Source: Natrinema zhouii (GTDB lineage: Archaea; Halobacteriota; Halobacteria; Halobacteriales; Natrialbaceae). Taken from it: 64,000 nt of DNA. The notes under the pieces were generated by a model. That model worked only from the letters and a program-made list of their open reading frames with translations. It made no database searches and had not been told where the DNA came from. Shown here one piece after another: positions 16,381-24,467 of this stretch. The stretch spans positions 3,162,001 to 3,226,000 of the forward strand of contig NZ_CP059154.1 in assembly GCF_013456555.2 (NCBI RefSeq), in the 5' to 3' direction. Position 1 is the stretch's first letter; each line of letters starts with the position of its first letter. A program made the translations under genes and the position numbers.

Positions 16381-17697
16381 TCACTCCCACCCCGAATCGG
16401 CACGCTCAAGGAACCGATCGAACGCCCCGCTCTCCGGATGGACGTGAACGTAGGTGCCGAGCGAATCGTACTCGGTCAGCCCGTCGTGGTCGCCGTCGAT
16501 GCCGTCGCCGCGCACCGTCTCGAAGGCGAATCGGGCGTCGCCGTCGACCGCGGCGCTCGAGTAGTGGAACTCGTGACCGCGAATCGTCTCCCCGGCGTGT
16601 GCGGTCAGCATCCCTTCGGTGGCCTCGAGTTCGACGTGATCCAGTGCCTGATAGCGGTCGTGCATGGTGACGTCTGCAGGGAGAATGCCGGCCATCTCGC
16701 TCCGTTCGCCCTCGGCCGTCGTCAGCGACTGGCCCATCGCCATCAGGCCGCCGCACTCACCGAGCACCGGCAATCCGTCGGCCGCGAGGTCGCCGAGTTC
16801 CGAGAGGGTCCCCGCCGACTCGAGTGCCGCGGCGTGGAGTTCGGGGTAGCCGCCGGGGAGGTAGACGGCGTCCGCGTCCGGGACAGCGTCGCCTGCGACC
16901 GGCGAGAACGCCACGGTGTCGGCTCGCTCGCGGAACCGCTCGATCGTCGCCGGATATCGGAAACAGAACGCGGCGTCGCTGGCGACGGCGACCGTGGCAT
17001 CGACCGACTCCACGGATTCGATCGGCGTCTCGGGGACTGGCGGTTCCCTCGCGACGTCCGCCAGCCGATCGGCGGCGAGCGATTCGGCGGCCGCCCGTAA
17101 CGCCGTTTTCGGCAGCGCCGCCTCCTCGCCCATCTCGAGCCCGAGGTGCCGATCCGGAATCTCGAGGTCGTCGTTCGGCGGGATTCGACCGAAGTACGCG
17201 AGGTCGTCGGGCAGCGCGTCGCGGATCCCCTGCTCGTGGCGACCGCCGTGGGCTCGCTGGGCAACGACGCCCGCGACCTCGATGTCGCGGCCGATGGTGG
17301 CGGCGTACTCGCGGAATCCCAGCGCGGTCGCCGCGACGCTCTCCATGCCCGCCTTCGCGTCGACGACGAGGACCACCGGCAGCTCGAGCGATTCGGCCAC
17401 CATCGCGGTGCTCGAGCCGTCGCCGTCGTAGAGCCCCATCACGCCCTCGACGACGCAGATGTCGCCCTCGCCGCGCCGGTAATTCCGGCGGAGGCCGTCC
17501 TCGCCCTCGAGCCAGCGATCGAGCGTACGGGAGGGTCGGCCCGCGATCGCCTCGTGATGGCTCGGGTCGATGAAGTCCGGTCCCGCTTTGGCGGGCTGGA
17601 CCTCGTGGCCGGCGTCCTCGAGCGCCTGCATAATCGACAGCGTCGCGACCGTCTTCCCGACGCCGGAACTGACGCCGCCGAGGACGAATCCCTTCAT
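16381..17697 (-). CDS. cbiA: Cobyrinate a,c-diamide synthase
   Basis: ATP-dependent amidation of the a and c side chains of cobyrinate, using glutamine. The 438-residue length fits the family. N-terminal P-loop GGVSSGVGKTVATLSIMQAL, then KAGPDFIDPSHHEAIAGRPS and the substrate segment LDRWLEGEDGL, VVEGVMGLYDG. The C-terminal class I-like glutaminase domain has VYLPGGYPELHAAALESAG and the nucleophile Cys in VLGECGGLMAMG, with EFHYSS near the end. The start codon overlaps the stop of a 26-codon upstream frame (ATGA at 17694-17697), so translation may be coupled to it. Confidence 0.94.
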   Translation of the reverse strand: MKGFVLGGVSSGVGKTVATLSIMQALEDAGHEVQPAKAGPDFIDPSHHEAIAGRPSRTLDRWLEGEDGLRRNYRRGEGDICVVEGVMGLYDGDGSSTAMVAESLELPVVLVVDAKAGMESVAATALGFREYAATIGRDIEVAGVVAQRAHGGRHEQGIRDALPDDLAYFGRIPPNDDLEIPDRHLGLEMGEEAALPKTALRAAAESLAADRLADVAREPPVPETPIESVESVDATVAVASDAAFCFRYPATIERFRERADTVAFSPVAGDAVPDADAVYLPGGYPELHAAALESAGTLSELGDLAADGLPVLGECGGLMAMGQSLTTAEGERSEMAGILPADVTMHDRYQALDHVELEATEGMLTAHAGETIRGHEFHYSSAAVDGDARFAFETVRGDGIDGDHDGLTEYDSLGTYVHVHPESGAFDRFLERADSGWE

Positions 17698-17774
17698 CGC
17701 TGCCGCTCCGGGACGCGCTCGGTCGTCTCAGCGATCCGTTCGTCCGCGATAGCCGCGGCGTCCACAAACATCAT
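17694..17774 (-). CDS. 26-codon upstream ORF translationally coupled to cbiA
   Basis: A small frame beginning ATG ATG at 17774 and encoding MMFVDAAAIADERIAETTER plus six more residues (VPERQR). Its TGA overlaps the cbiA ATG by the ATGA arrangement used by every coupled pair in this cluster. It begins within about three bases of the ACAAC-type operator, as a leaderless transcript would. It could be a leader peptide or a genuine small protein. I know of no homologue, and peptide data or conservation in relatives would decide. Confidence 0.4.
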   Translation of the reverse strand: MMFVDAAAIADERIAETTERVPERQR

Positions 17775-17800
17775 TGTAGTTGAGTTAGGACAACTCGACT
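17772..17800 (-). promoter_or_regulatory. Candidate operator upstream of cbiA
   Basis: The sequence around TTGTAGTTGAGTTAGGACAA followed by CTCGACTT contains AGTTG and CAACT arms and matches the cbiT upstream repeats over GAGTTAGGACAACTC versus GAGTAGGACAACTAC. It abuts the first codon of the 26-codon frame, so a protein bound here would block initiation, unlike the more upstream sites at cbiT. Confidence 0.5.
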
Positions 17801-17934
17801 TGAATGCGTCGGTGGCATCGAGGGTACGGTGGCGTCCTCTCCCACCCTCGAGTCGTCCGAGACAGCCGGACGAGCGGAGTGTTCGGACGAAAAGTCGAAA
17901 CGCAATTGAGAGTCGTTCGCGTTGGGCAGGGCGA

Positions 17935-18492
17935 ATGCGTACGACCGAATCGACGACCCTGATCCCCGCGCTGAAAGAGCGCGCCGGCGTGGTCACTGCC
18001 CTCGCTGACGGCTCTCAGACGGTGCTCGTTCGACATCCCACCCTCGACCCCGGAACGATCGACGACCGGTTCGTGCTCTATCCGGCCTACACGCATCAGG
18101 AGCCGGATCGCTACCAGTCCGGATACGAGGAGTACTACCATCGAGCGAGCGCCAAACCGGACGGCGGCGTTCCGATCCGCGCTATTGCCGAGGTCCGCGA
18201 GGAGTACACCGTCTCGAGCGACGACCTCGCCTCCCTCGCACGCCACTACGTCTACACCCCCGACGGCCTGCGCGACAAGTACGGTTCGGACGACGACCTT
18301 CGAGTGCTGTTACTCCGTGTGTCGACGCTCGAGTCGCCGCGGCTCATCGAGGAACGGGACAGCTACCGGGGCTGTCGCGCCTGGATCAAACTGGCCGACG
18401 CGGTCGATATCGACCTCGAGTCGTCGACTCCTGTCTTGGACGACGCGACGTTCGCCGAACGCCGCGCGGCGATTCGAGACGCGCTCGAGTGA
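17935..18492 (+). CDS. DUF1802 family protein
   Basis: A 185-residue soluble protein with start ATG at 17935 (MRTTESTTLIPALKERAGVV). The frame is open far upstream only because it is antisense to cbiA. Family features recalled for DUF1802 are LIPALKEWA near the start, TVLVRHPTLDP, a block RFVLYPAYTHQEPDRYQSGY and a C-terminal SYRGCRAWIKLAD. The function is unknown in all homologues I can recall. It stands alone on the plus strand between two minus-strand cob segments, divergent from cbiA. Confidence 0.75.
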   Translation: MRTTESTTLIPALKERAGVVTALADGSQTVLVRHPTLDPGTIDDRFVLYPAYTHQEPDRYQSGYEEYYHRASAKPDGGVPIRAIAEVREEYTVSSDDLASLARHYVYTPDGLRDKYGSDDDLRVLLLRVSTLESPRLIEERDSYRGCRAWIKLADAVDIDLESSTPVLDDATFAERRAAIRDALE

Positions 18493-18552
18493 TCGATCCG
18501 CACCACCGACGAACTTAACCGCTCGAGTCGGTTACGACCCGGCGCTCGAACT

Positions 18553-18720
18553 ATGAGTGGGGAACACGGAACGGAGACCGAACGGCACCTTCGGCAGGCG
18601 CTTCGACACCTGGGTGAGGCGCAGGACGACGACGACCTCAGGAAGACCAACGCCGTCGCGCTCGAGGAGGTATCGAACACCGTGTCGACGGTGCTTCGCG
18701 AATACGAGGGCGACGAGTAG
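18553..18720 (+). CDS. Small hypothetical protein, 55 residues
   Basis: A short acidic protein MSGEHGTETERHLRQALRHL continuing with GEAQDDDDLRKTNAVALEEV and ending TVLREYEGDE. It is predicted to be mostly helical, with heptad-like leucines. The start is 60 bp after the DUF1802 gene and preceded by a GC-poor ACTTAACC stretch, which could be a promoter. The last codons (GGCGACGAGTAG) are duplicated 25 bp later (GGCGACGAGTAGCC), a small tandem duplication. Haloarchaeal codon usage and acidic composition support a real gene. Function unknown. Confidence 0.55.
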   Translation: MSGEHGTETERHLRQALRHLGEAQDDDDLRKTNAVALEEVSNTVSTVLREYEGDE

Positions 18721-18839
18721 CGGGCCATACGAAGGCGACGAGTAGCCACTGTTTTCGCGCGGCCGAACGGAGTGACGGATACGGCGACGGGTAGCGTGCT
18801 GCTCGTTCTGGCAACACGGAATTGCCACACCCTCCCCAG

Positions 18840-18925
18840 CCGATTGCGGTCCTCGCTCCCACCGGTCGCTGCGGTCCTCATCCCTCGCGCATAGTCGTCG
18901 CGCGGTTCGCCGTCGGCGAACCGCA
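18840..18925. repeat. GC-rich repeat and perfect hairpin downstream of cbiE
   Basis: The gap after cbiE holds two CTGCGGTCCT/TTGCGGTCCT words (inverted copies of those in the cbiF-cbiG gap) and a perfect 10-bp inverted repeat, GCGGTTCGCC and GGCGAACCGC with a three-base loop, at 18902-18924. The hairpin is about 29 bp beyond the cbiE stop and could mark the end of the cobN-cbiC-cbiE transcript. It lacks the T-run expected of archaeal terminators, so the role is uncertain. Confidence 0.4.
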
Positions 18926-18952
18926 CAACAGCGCGCGCCACCACGTGTACGG

Positions 18953-19786
18953 CTATACCGGTTGGCGAACCGCGAGCACGACCAGATCGGAGAACGGCGT
19001 GTCGTCTTTCCCGCTCCCGCCGGCGTGTTCCGCCAGCTCCGCGAGCGTGAATCGGTTGATCTGTTCGTCGTCGTGAGTCAACTTCTCGAGCACTAGCGCC
19101 TCAAGACCGGGCTCGGCCCCCGCCTCGAGCAGGAATTCGGCGATGTCGCCGGGCATCCGGTCGTACGGCCGCGGGAGGACGAGCAGGTGGCGCTCGTCGA
19201 CCGCGCTCGCGAGGCGGTCCATGTCCGCCTCGAGGTCGCCGCTCTTGTGGAGCGTGACGAACTCGGTGTCCTCCATCGGCGTCCGGGCGCGGCTGGCGGC
19301 CAGCTGGATCGATGAAATACCCGGAACCACGCGGATCGGGGTTTCGGGAGCCTCGCACTCGACTGCGTCCTGACGAGCCTGCGAGTCAGAGCTCGTGGAA
19401 CTCCGTTCCACGGCGTCCTGCACTTTTCCGACGAACTGGTAGCCCGAGTGGTTCGGGTCACCCATCGCGACCGCAGTTCCCGACTCGCCGGCGGCGATGC
19501 GCTCGCCGAACGCCTCGAGGGCTTCGGCCTCGTCCTTGTACCCACAGGTCAGCAGGTCGGCGTCGGTCAGCTCCTCGACGAACTCCACGACGGTCGTGAA
19601 GCCGACGACGACGTCCGCCTCGCGGATCGCGCGTTCGCCCCGCGGGGTGAGATACTCCAGATTCCCCGGCCCGACGCCGACGGCGTAGACCGGGTCGTCC
19701 GTCTCTTCATCGATATCTGGCTCCGCTGCCTCGGCTGCGAACGTCGCCGGATCCGGTCCGCTCTCGAGGTCGTATTCGCCGCTCAT
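18953..19786 (-). CDS. cbiE: Cobalt-precorrin-7 C5-methyltransferase
   Basis: CbiE methylates C5 in the corrin ring. The 277-residue protein has an acidic 30-residue N-terminus, then VYAVGVGPGNLEYLTPRGER, VVVGFTTVVEFVEELTDADL, the motif VAMGDPNHSGYQFVGKVQDA and RVVPGISSIQLAASRARTP. The last is the PGISSxQ signature that separates CbiE from CbiF, CbiH and CbiL. In many bacteria CbiE is fused to CbiT as CobL. Here they are separate and 3.6 kb apart. Overlaps cbiC by four bases and is the last gene of the cobN operon. Confidence 0.92.
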   Translation of the reverse strand: MSGEYDLESGPDPATFAAEAAEPDIDEETDDPVYAVGVGPGNLEYLTPRGERAIREADVVVGFTTVVEFVEELTDADLLTCGYKDEAEALEAFGERIAAGESGTAVAMGDPNHSGYQFVGKVQDAVERSSTSSDSQARQDAVECEAPETPIRVVPGISSIQLAASRARTPMEDTEFVTLHKSGDLEADMDRLASAVDERHLLVLPRPYDRMPGDIAEFLLEAGAEPGLEALVLEKLTHDDEQINRFTLAELAEHAGGSGKDDTPFSDLVVLAVRQPV

Positions 19787-20544
19787 TCGTCCTCGGTGGC
19801 GTCGCCCCGATTCCGGGCTGCTCGAGCCTCGGCGTCGAGCTCCAACTCGAGGTCGTCGGTCCGGACGTCTTTCGCGACGTGAATCAGTTCGTTCGTCAGG
19901 GCGGCGGCGAGTCCGCTGCCACCGCGGCGGCCGACGTTGGTGATCGCCGGCACGTCGTACGCCTCGCTGACCTCGCGGATGCGCTGGCGACTCTCTTCTG
20001 CCTTGACGAAGCCGACGGGGGTCGCGACGATCACGGCAGGTCGGGTACCGTCCTCGATGCAGTCAGCCAGCGCGAAGGCGGCCGTCGGCGCGTTGCCGAT
20101 CGTCGCGATCGAGCCGTCGTAGACGCCCTGTTTGTCGAGCTCGAGCACCGAGGCCGCGGTTCGGGTCATTCCCGTCTCCTCGGCCAGCTCGGCCCCGTTG
20201 CCGATCGCCTTGCGCTTCTCGCAGTTGTGCCCGCGACCGGTGATGCCGGCCTTCGACATCGTGATGTCGGTCACGATGGTCGCCTCGTCGAGCACGGCTC
20301 GAGCGCCGGCCCGAACCGGCGCGTCCTCGTCATCACCGAGCGCGTCGCTGCCGGTGAACTCGATCAGGTGCTGGAACTCGATGTCACCCATCGAGTGAAC
20401 CGACTTCTGTCGGATTCGGTCGGCCAGCGTCTCGTCCGGCACGAACTGCCGGACGATGTCCATGCTCGTCTCCGCGATGTCCATCGCGTTCTGCGTCGTT
20501 GCACCCAGATCGGCGTACTCGTTCTCAAACTCTTGTTCAGTCAT
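19783..20544 (-). CDS. cbiC: Precorrin-8X methylmutase
   Basis: CbiC moves a methyl group from C11 to C12, giving (hydrogeno/cobyr)inate. The 253-residue product is slightly longer than usual because of a C-terminal charged tail. The catalytic His lies in KSVHSMGDIEFQHLIEF. Other conserved blocks are VTDITMSKAGI, TRTAASVLEL and AIIGNAPTAAF-like IATIGNAPTAAFALADCIE, then VGFVKAEESRQ and TNVGRRGGSGLAAALTNELI. It overlaps cobN by eight bases and cbiE by four, so the three are one operon. Confidence 0.94.
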   Translation of the reverse strand: MTEQEFENEYADLGATTQNAMDIAETSMDIVRQFVPDETLADRIRQKSVHSMGDIEFQHLIEFTGSDALGDDEDAPVRAGARAVLDEATIVTDITMSKAGITGRGHNCEKRKAIGNGAELAEETGMTRTAASVLELDKQGVYDGSIATIGNAPTAAFALADCIEDGTRPAVIVATPVGFVKAEESRQRIREVSEAYDVPAITNVGRRGGSGLAAALTNELIHVAKDVRTDDLELELDAEARAARNRGDATEDE

Positions 20545-23500
20545 CGTTGACTACCTCCGCACCGACGGCCTTGTTAGTCGTCCGCGCCTCGAGGTCACCC
20601 TCGACCTCGAGGTTCAGGTCCCGAAGCTGGTCGACTGTTTCGTCCTCGGCGTCCCAGAGATCGCGCTCGATGGCCTCGAGCAAGGTGTCCGTGATTGACT
20701 CGAGCGCCCACGGGTTGACGTCGCGCATCCAGTCCTGGCGATCCTCGTCGAAGGCGAACTTCTCGGCGACCTCCTCCCACAGCGTATCCGAGACGACCCC
20801 GGTGGTCGCGTCCCAGCCCAGCGTTACGTCGACGGTCGTCGAGAGGTCGCCCGCGCCCTTGTAGCCGTGTTCCTCCATGGACTCGAGCCAGTCCGGATTC
20901 AGCACGCGCGAGCGCATCGCCTTGCGGACCTTCTCCTCGTTCGTGTAGACGTCGACGTTGTCCGGGTCCGAGGAGTCGCCGACGTAGGAAGCGGGCTCTG
21001 CGCCCGAAATCTCGCTCACGGCGGAGATGAAGCCGCCGTGGAAGGCGTACCAGTCCGAGGAGTCGAACTCGTCTTGCTCCATCGTGTCCTCGATCTTGAC
21101 CGTCGCGTCGACGCTCGAGAGGCGGCGCTCGAAGGATGCGTGGGCATCTGAGACGCGCCCTCTCGAGCCCATCGCGTAGCCGCCCCACTGGACGTACACC
21201 TCGGCGAGGTCCGAGCGGTCGTCCCAGTTGCCCTCGTCGACGGCCTTGTTCGTCCCGGCGCCGTAGCCGCCCGGCCGGGTCGTGAAGACGCGGTGTTTGG
21301 CCGCCTTTCGCGCGTCCGATTCGTCGAGGCCTTCCTCCTCCTCGAGTTCCGCCTGCTCCTCCTCGACGTGCTTTTTGACGTAGTTCAGCTCGTGGGGTTC
21401 GTCGAGGTCGACGACGGCGTCGACGGCGTCGTGGATGACCCCCGCAGCCGCCGGGAACGCGTCGCGAAAGAGGCCGGAGACGCGCGTCGTCACGTCGATT
21501 CGCGGTCGATCCAGTTCCTCGAGCGGGATCGGTTCGACGTCGTCGATTCGACCCGCGTCGGTCCACCGGGGCTCGACGCCCATCATCGCGAGCACCTGGG
21601 CGATGGTCTCGCCGCGGGTGCGCACGGTCGGCGTCCCCCAGGCGACGACGCCGATCTCCTCGGGATACTCGTCGTTTTCGTCGTGGTGGCGCTCGAGCAC
21701 GCCCTCCGCGACCTCGCTCCCGATCTGCCAGGCTGCCTTCGCGGGCACCTTGCGCGGGTCGAGCGTGTAGAAGTTCCGCGCGGTGGGTAGCAGATCGACG
21801 CCGCCGCGGGTGGGTGCGCCCGATCCGCCAGGCGGCACGTACTCGCCCGAGAGGGCGTCCGCGGTTCTGGGAATCTCGTCCTCGGCCCCCTGCACGCGCG
21901 GCTGGGCCTCCTCGCAGATGTACGCGAGGGCCTTCCGCAGATCGTTGTGGGCACCCGACTTCGCGCGCCCGTTGCCGATCGTCTCGAGGTCGACGATCAG
22001 GAGGTTGACGTTCACCTCGTCGTTGGGGCCGGCCTCACGTTCGGATTTCGGCACGTCGAAATCGTGTTCCGCGAGCGTTTCGATCAGTTCGACGCTGGTC
22101 TCGTAGACGATGTCTGCGGCCTCGGCGTAGGTCATCCCGAGGTCTTCGGCGTACTCGCCGGGCGAGTCGAGCATCGTTTGATAGTCGACGCCGAGCGCGC
22201 CGGCGATGCTCTCGCGCAGGCTCGGTGCGCCGGGGTTCTCGAGCCGGGTGAGCGCGACCAGGTACTCGGTCAGGCGCTCGTCCTCCGGCGGTTCTGACAT
22301 CGTATGCAAGCCCAGCCGGATCTGGGTCGTCTTCACGTCCGTGAGGTACTCGTGGATGCGTTCGACCAGTTCGTCGATGTTGACCTCGTCGCCCGCTACT
22401 TCGCCTTCAGCGAGGCTCGAACCTGCTTCATCGGGCCCGCGGACGTCGACCTTCTCCTCGATCGTGCCGGTAATACCGAGCTCGACGGCGAGATCGAGCT
22501 CTTCGACTTTCTCGCGCATGAGGTCCGCGAGGTGTTCGCCGTCGTCCGCTCGAGCGTCCTCCATCCCGGCTTCGCGGTACTGGTTGGCGAGTTCCTCGAG
22601 TTCGGATAGTTCGTCGTACGTCCCTGCGTTTCGCATGACGGGCGTGAGGTAGTCGACGATCGCCGCGTACGAGCGCCGCTTGGCCTGCGTTCCCTCGCCG
22701 GGATTATTGACGATATACGGGTAGACGTTCGGAATGTCGTCGATCAGCTGATCCGGCGCGCTCTCGCCGTTCAGGCCGACGGTCTTGCCGGGGAGCCACT
22801 CGAGGCTGCCGTGGGTCCCCAGATGGACCACCGCATCGGTCTCGAAGCTGTTGCGCAGCCAGCCGTAGAAGGCGTAGTAGTCGTGCGGAGGCTGCAGGTT
22901 CGAGTCGTGGTAGACCTTCGAGGGATCCATCCCGAATCCGCGCGGGGGCTGGACCGTGACGAGAACGTTCCCGAACTCGACGCCCGGAATCGCGAACGGG
23001 CGGTCGGGGACCTCTCCCCACTCCTCGATGATGTTCTCTTGAAAACGCTCGTCAGCGTCGGCGAACCACCGCTCGTAGGTGTCCGGTGAAACGACGTCGA
23101 CCGAGAGGTCGCGGACGTCCTCGGGTGCGACCCACCGGTCCTCGAGCGTGAGCTGTGCGGTCAGCTTCTCGACGAGCGTCTGGCCGTCCTCGGGCATGTT
23201 GTCGCCGAGGTCGTACCCCCGAGAGTCGAGTTCCTCGAGCAGGTTGACCGTCGACTCGGGCGAATCGAGACCGAACGCGGTCCCGATCCCGTCGTCGCTC
23301 GGCGGGTAGTTGTGGAGGACCACGGCGACCTGCTTGTCCTCGTTGGGCGTATGTCGCAACTCGGCCCAGTTGACCGCGAGCCGCGTCGCGTGGTCGATCC
23401 GGTCCTCGATCGGGAAGTGGTGTTTTGGCGCGGAGCCGATGCCGGCCTCGTCGTCGGTACGTTCCTTCCCCGAGATGGGGTGCGTGATCACGTTCCCGTC

Positions 23501-24433
23501 GAACTCCGGCAGCGCCACGGAGAGGGCGAGTTCGAAGCCCATCACGCCCGTGTCACTGGATTCGTAGCGCGATCGCGAGCGCATCGTGGTGACCGTCTGC
23601 AGAACGGGGACGCCGAGCCGATCGAGGAAGACGTCCTCCGCGGAACTGCCTTCGTCGTCGGCGCTGCGGCCTCGCTCGTCCATCGAGAGGGAGAACATGA
23701 ACGAGGAGAGCACGGCGTCGACGATGGACTGTCCGTCGCTGTCGATTAGCCAGTTATCCGTCACCCACTCGGCGTCTTCCTGTTCCTCCGTATCGGTCGC
23801 CGGGTTACAGAAAATCGGCAGGGCATTGGCCCCCTGTTCCTCGAGCGCCCGGACCTGTGCGTCCACGTACCGGGTGTTCTCGTGGGTCCAGTGGGACTCG
23901 TAGAACCAGACCGCGACCGTCGGTTTGTCGGGGTCGTGGGTCGCGAGTAGTTCTTCGTACTCGATTCCCGGGTGGTTGGGGTGGTAAACGCCCTCCGTCG
24001 GCAGTTCGGTGGGATCGTCGTATTCGAGGTTCCGTCCCTCGTACTCGGCGGCGAGGAACCGACACAGGTTCGCGACGTTGACCGTCCCGCCTTTCTCGAG
24101 GTAGTCGTAGACGCGGTCTCGGTGGGCCGCCGAAACCGTCGTATCTTCGAACGCGAAGGCGTCGCCGGTCGCCTTGACGATCAGCGGGACGCCCGCCTCC
24201 TCGAGCGCGCCCGTCGCGTAGTCGTAGCCTGGCATGCTGTCCTCGGCACCGTGCAGCCAGAAGATCGCCGCCGTGGCGTCGTGCAATTCCTCGACGAACT
24301 CCTCGACGTCGGCCTCGTCCTCGAGGTCGCTCTCCGAGCGGACGACCAGCTCGATCCCCTCGAGGCGCTGTGCGGCCCGGCCGATCGAGCCGAGTTCGTT
24401 CTCCGTCGCAGTGTAGATCCCGATCCGTGTCAT
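20537..24433 (-). CDS. cobN: Cobaltochelatase CobN/ChlH-type large subunit
   Basis: Large chelatase subunit of 1298 residues that binds the tetrapyrrole and inserts cobalt with the AAA+ partner encoded divergently (chlID). Starts MTRIGIYTATENELGSIGRA at the ATG at 24433. The longer open frame is antisense to chlID. Hallmarks include VWFYESHWTHENTRYVDAQV, IPGVEFGNVLVTVQPPRGFG, HDYYAFYGWLRNSFETDAVV and LGTHGSLEWLPGKTVGLNGE, near the centre, and ARNFYTLDPRKVPAKAAWQIG with SDWYAFHGGFISAVSEISG later. CobN acts on hydrogenobyrinate a,c-diamide in aerobic bacteria. In archaea that also have CbiX its substrate is debated. First gene of the cobN-cbiC-cbiE operon. Confidence 0.93.
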   Translation of the reverse strand: MTRIGIYTATENELGSIGRAAQRLEGIELVVRSESDLEDEADVEEFVEELHDATAAIFWLHGAEDSMPGYDYATGALEEAGVPLIVKATGDAFAFEDTTVSAAHRDRVYDYLEKGGTVNVANLCRFLAAEYEGRNLEYDDPTELPTEGVYHPNHPGIEYEELLATHDPDKPTVAVWFYESHWTHENTRYVDAQVRALEEQGANALPIFCNPATDTEEQEDAEWVTDNWLIDSDGQSIVDAVLSSFMFSLSMDERGRSADDEGSSAEDVFLDRLGVPVLQTVTTMRSRSRYESSDTGVMGFELALSVALPEFDGNVITHPISGKERTDDEAGIGSAPKHHFPIEDRIDHATRLAVNWAELRHTPNEDKQVAVVLHNYPPSDDGIGTAFGLDSPESTVNLLEELDSRGYDLGDNMPEDGQTLVEKLTAQLTLEDRWVAPEDVRDLSVDVVSPDTYERWFADADERFQENIIEEWGEVPDRPFAIPGVEFGNVLVTVQPPRGFGMDPSKVYHDSNLQPPHDYYAFYGWLRNSFETDAVVHLGTHGSLEWLPGKTVGLNGESAPDQLIDDIPNVYPYIVNNPGEGTQAKRRSYAAIVDYLTPVMRNAGTYDELSELEELANQYREAGMEDARADDGEHLADLMREKVEELDLAVELGITGTIEEKVDVRGPDEAGSSLAEGEVAGDEVNIDELVERIHEYLTDVKTTQIRLGLHTMSEPPEDERLTEYLVALTRLENPGAPSLRESIAGALGVDYQTMLDSPGEYAEDLGMTYAEAADIVYETSVELIETLAEHDFDVPKSEREAGPNDEVNVNLLIVDLETIGNGRAKSGAHNDLRKALAYICEEAQPRVQGAEDEIPRTADALSGEYVPPGGSGAPTRGGVDLLPTARNFYTLDPRKVPAKAAWQIGSEVAEGVLERHHDENDEYPEEIGVVAWGTPTVRTRGETIAQVLAMMGVEPRWTDAGRIDDVEPIPLEELDRPRIDVTTRVSGLFRDAFPAAAGVIHDAVDAVVDLDEPHELNYVKKHVEEEQAELEEEEGLDESDARKAAKHRVFTTRPGGYGAGTNKAVDEGNWDDRSDLAEVYVQWGGYAMGSRGRVSDAHASFERRLSSVDATVKIEDTMEQDEFDSSDWYAFHGGFISAVSEISGAEPASYVGDSSDPDNVDVYTNEEKVRKAMRSRVLNPDWLESMEEHGYKGAGDLSTTVDVTLGWDATTGVVSDTLWEEVAEKFAFDEDRQDWMRDVNPWALESITDTLLEAIERDLWDAEDETVDQLRDLNLEVEGDLEARTTNKAVGAEVVNDD

Positions 24434-24467
24434 CGTTCTTTTAAACCCTGGTTGTATTAGCGCAAGT
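24434..24467. promoter_or_regulatory. 34-bp divergent promoter cobN/chlID
   Basis: Only 34 bp separate the two start codons, so both transcripts are probably leaderless with overlapping promoters. CTTTTAAAC at 24438-24445 is about 27 bp before the chlID ATG. On the other strand CTAATACAAC at 24451-24460 is a similar distance before cobN. It includes one GTTGT half-site like those of the cbiT and cbiA operators, so the two chelatase subunits may be co-regulated with the corrin genes. Confidence 0.5.

Noticed and set aside
18902..18924. Perfect 10-bp hairpin as a definite terminator
   Set aside because: No T-run follows on the minus strand. Kept only as a possible transcript end.
18740..18952. 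Small genes in the gap upstream of cbiE end
   Set aside because: Frames here are shadows of GC-rich repeats with no acidic bias.
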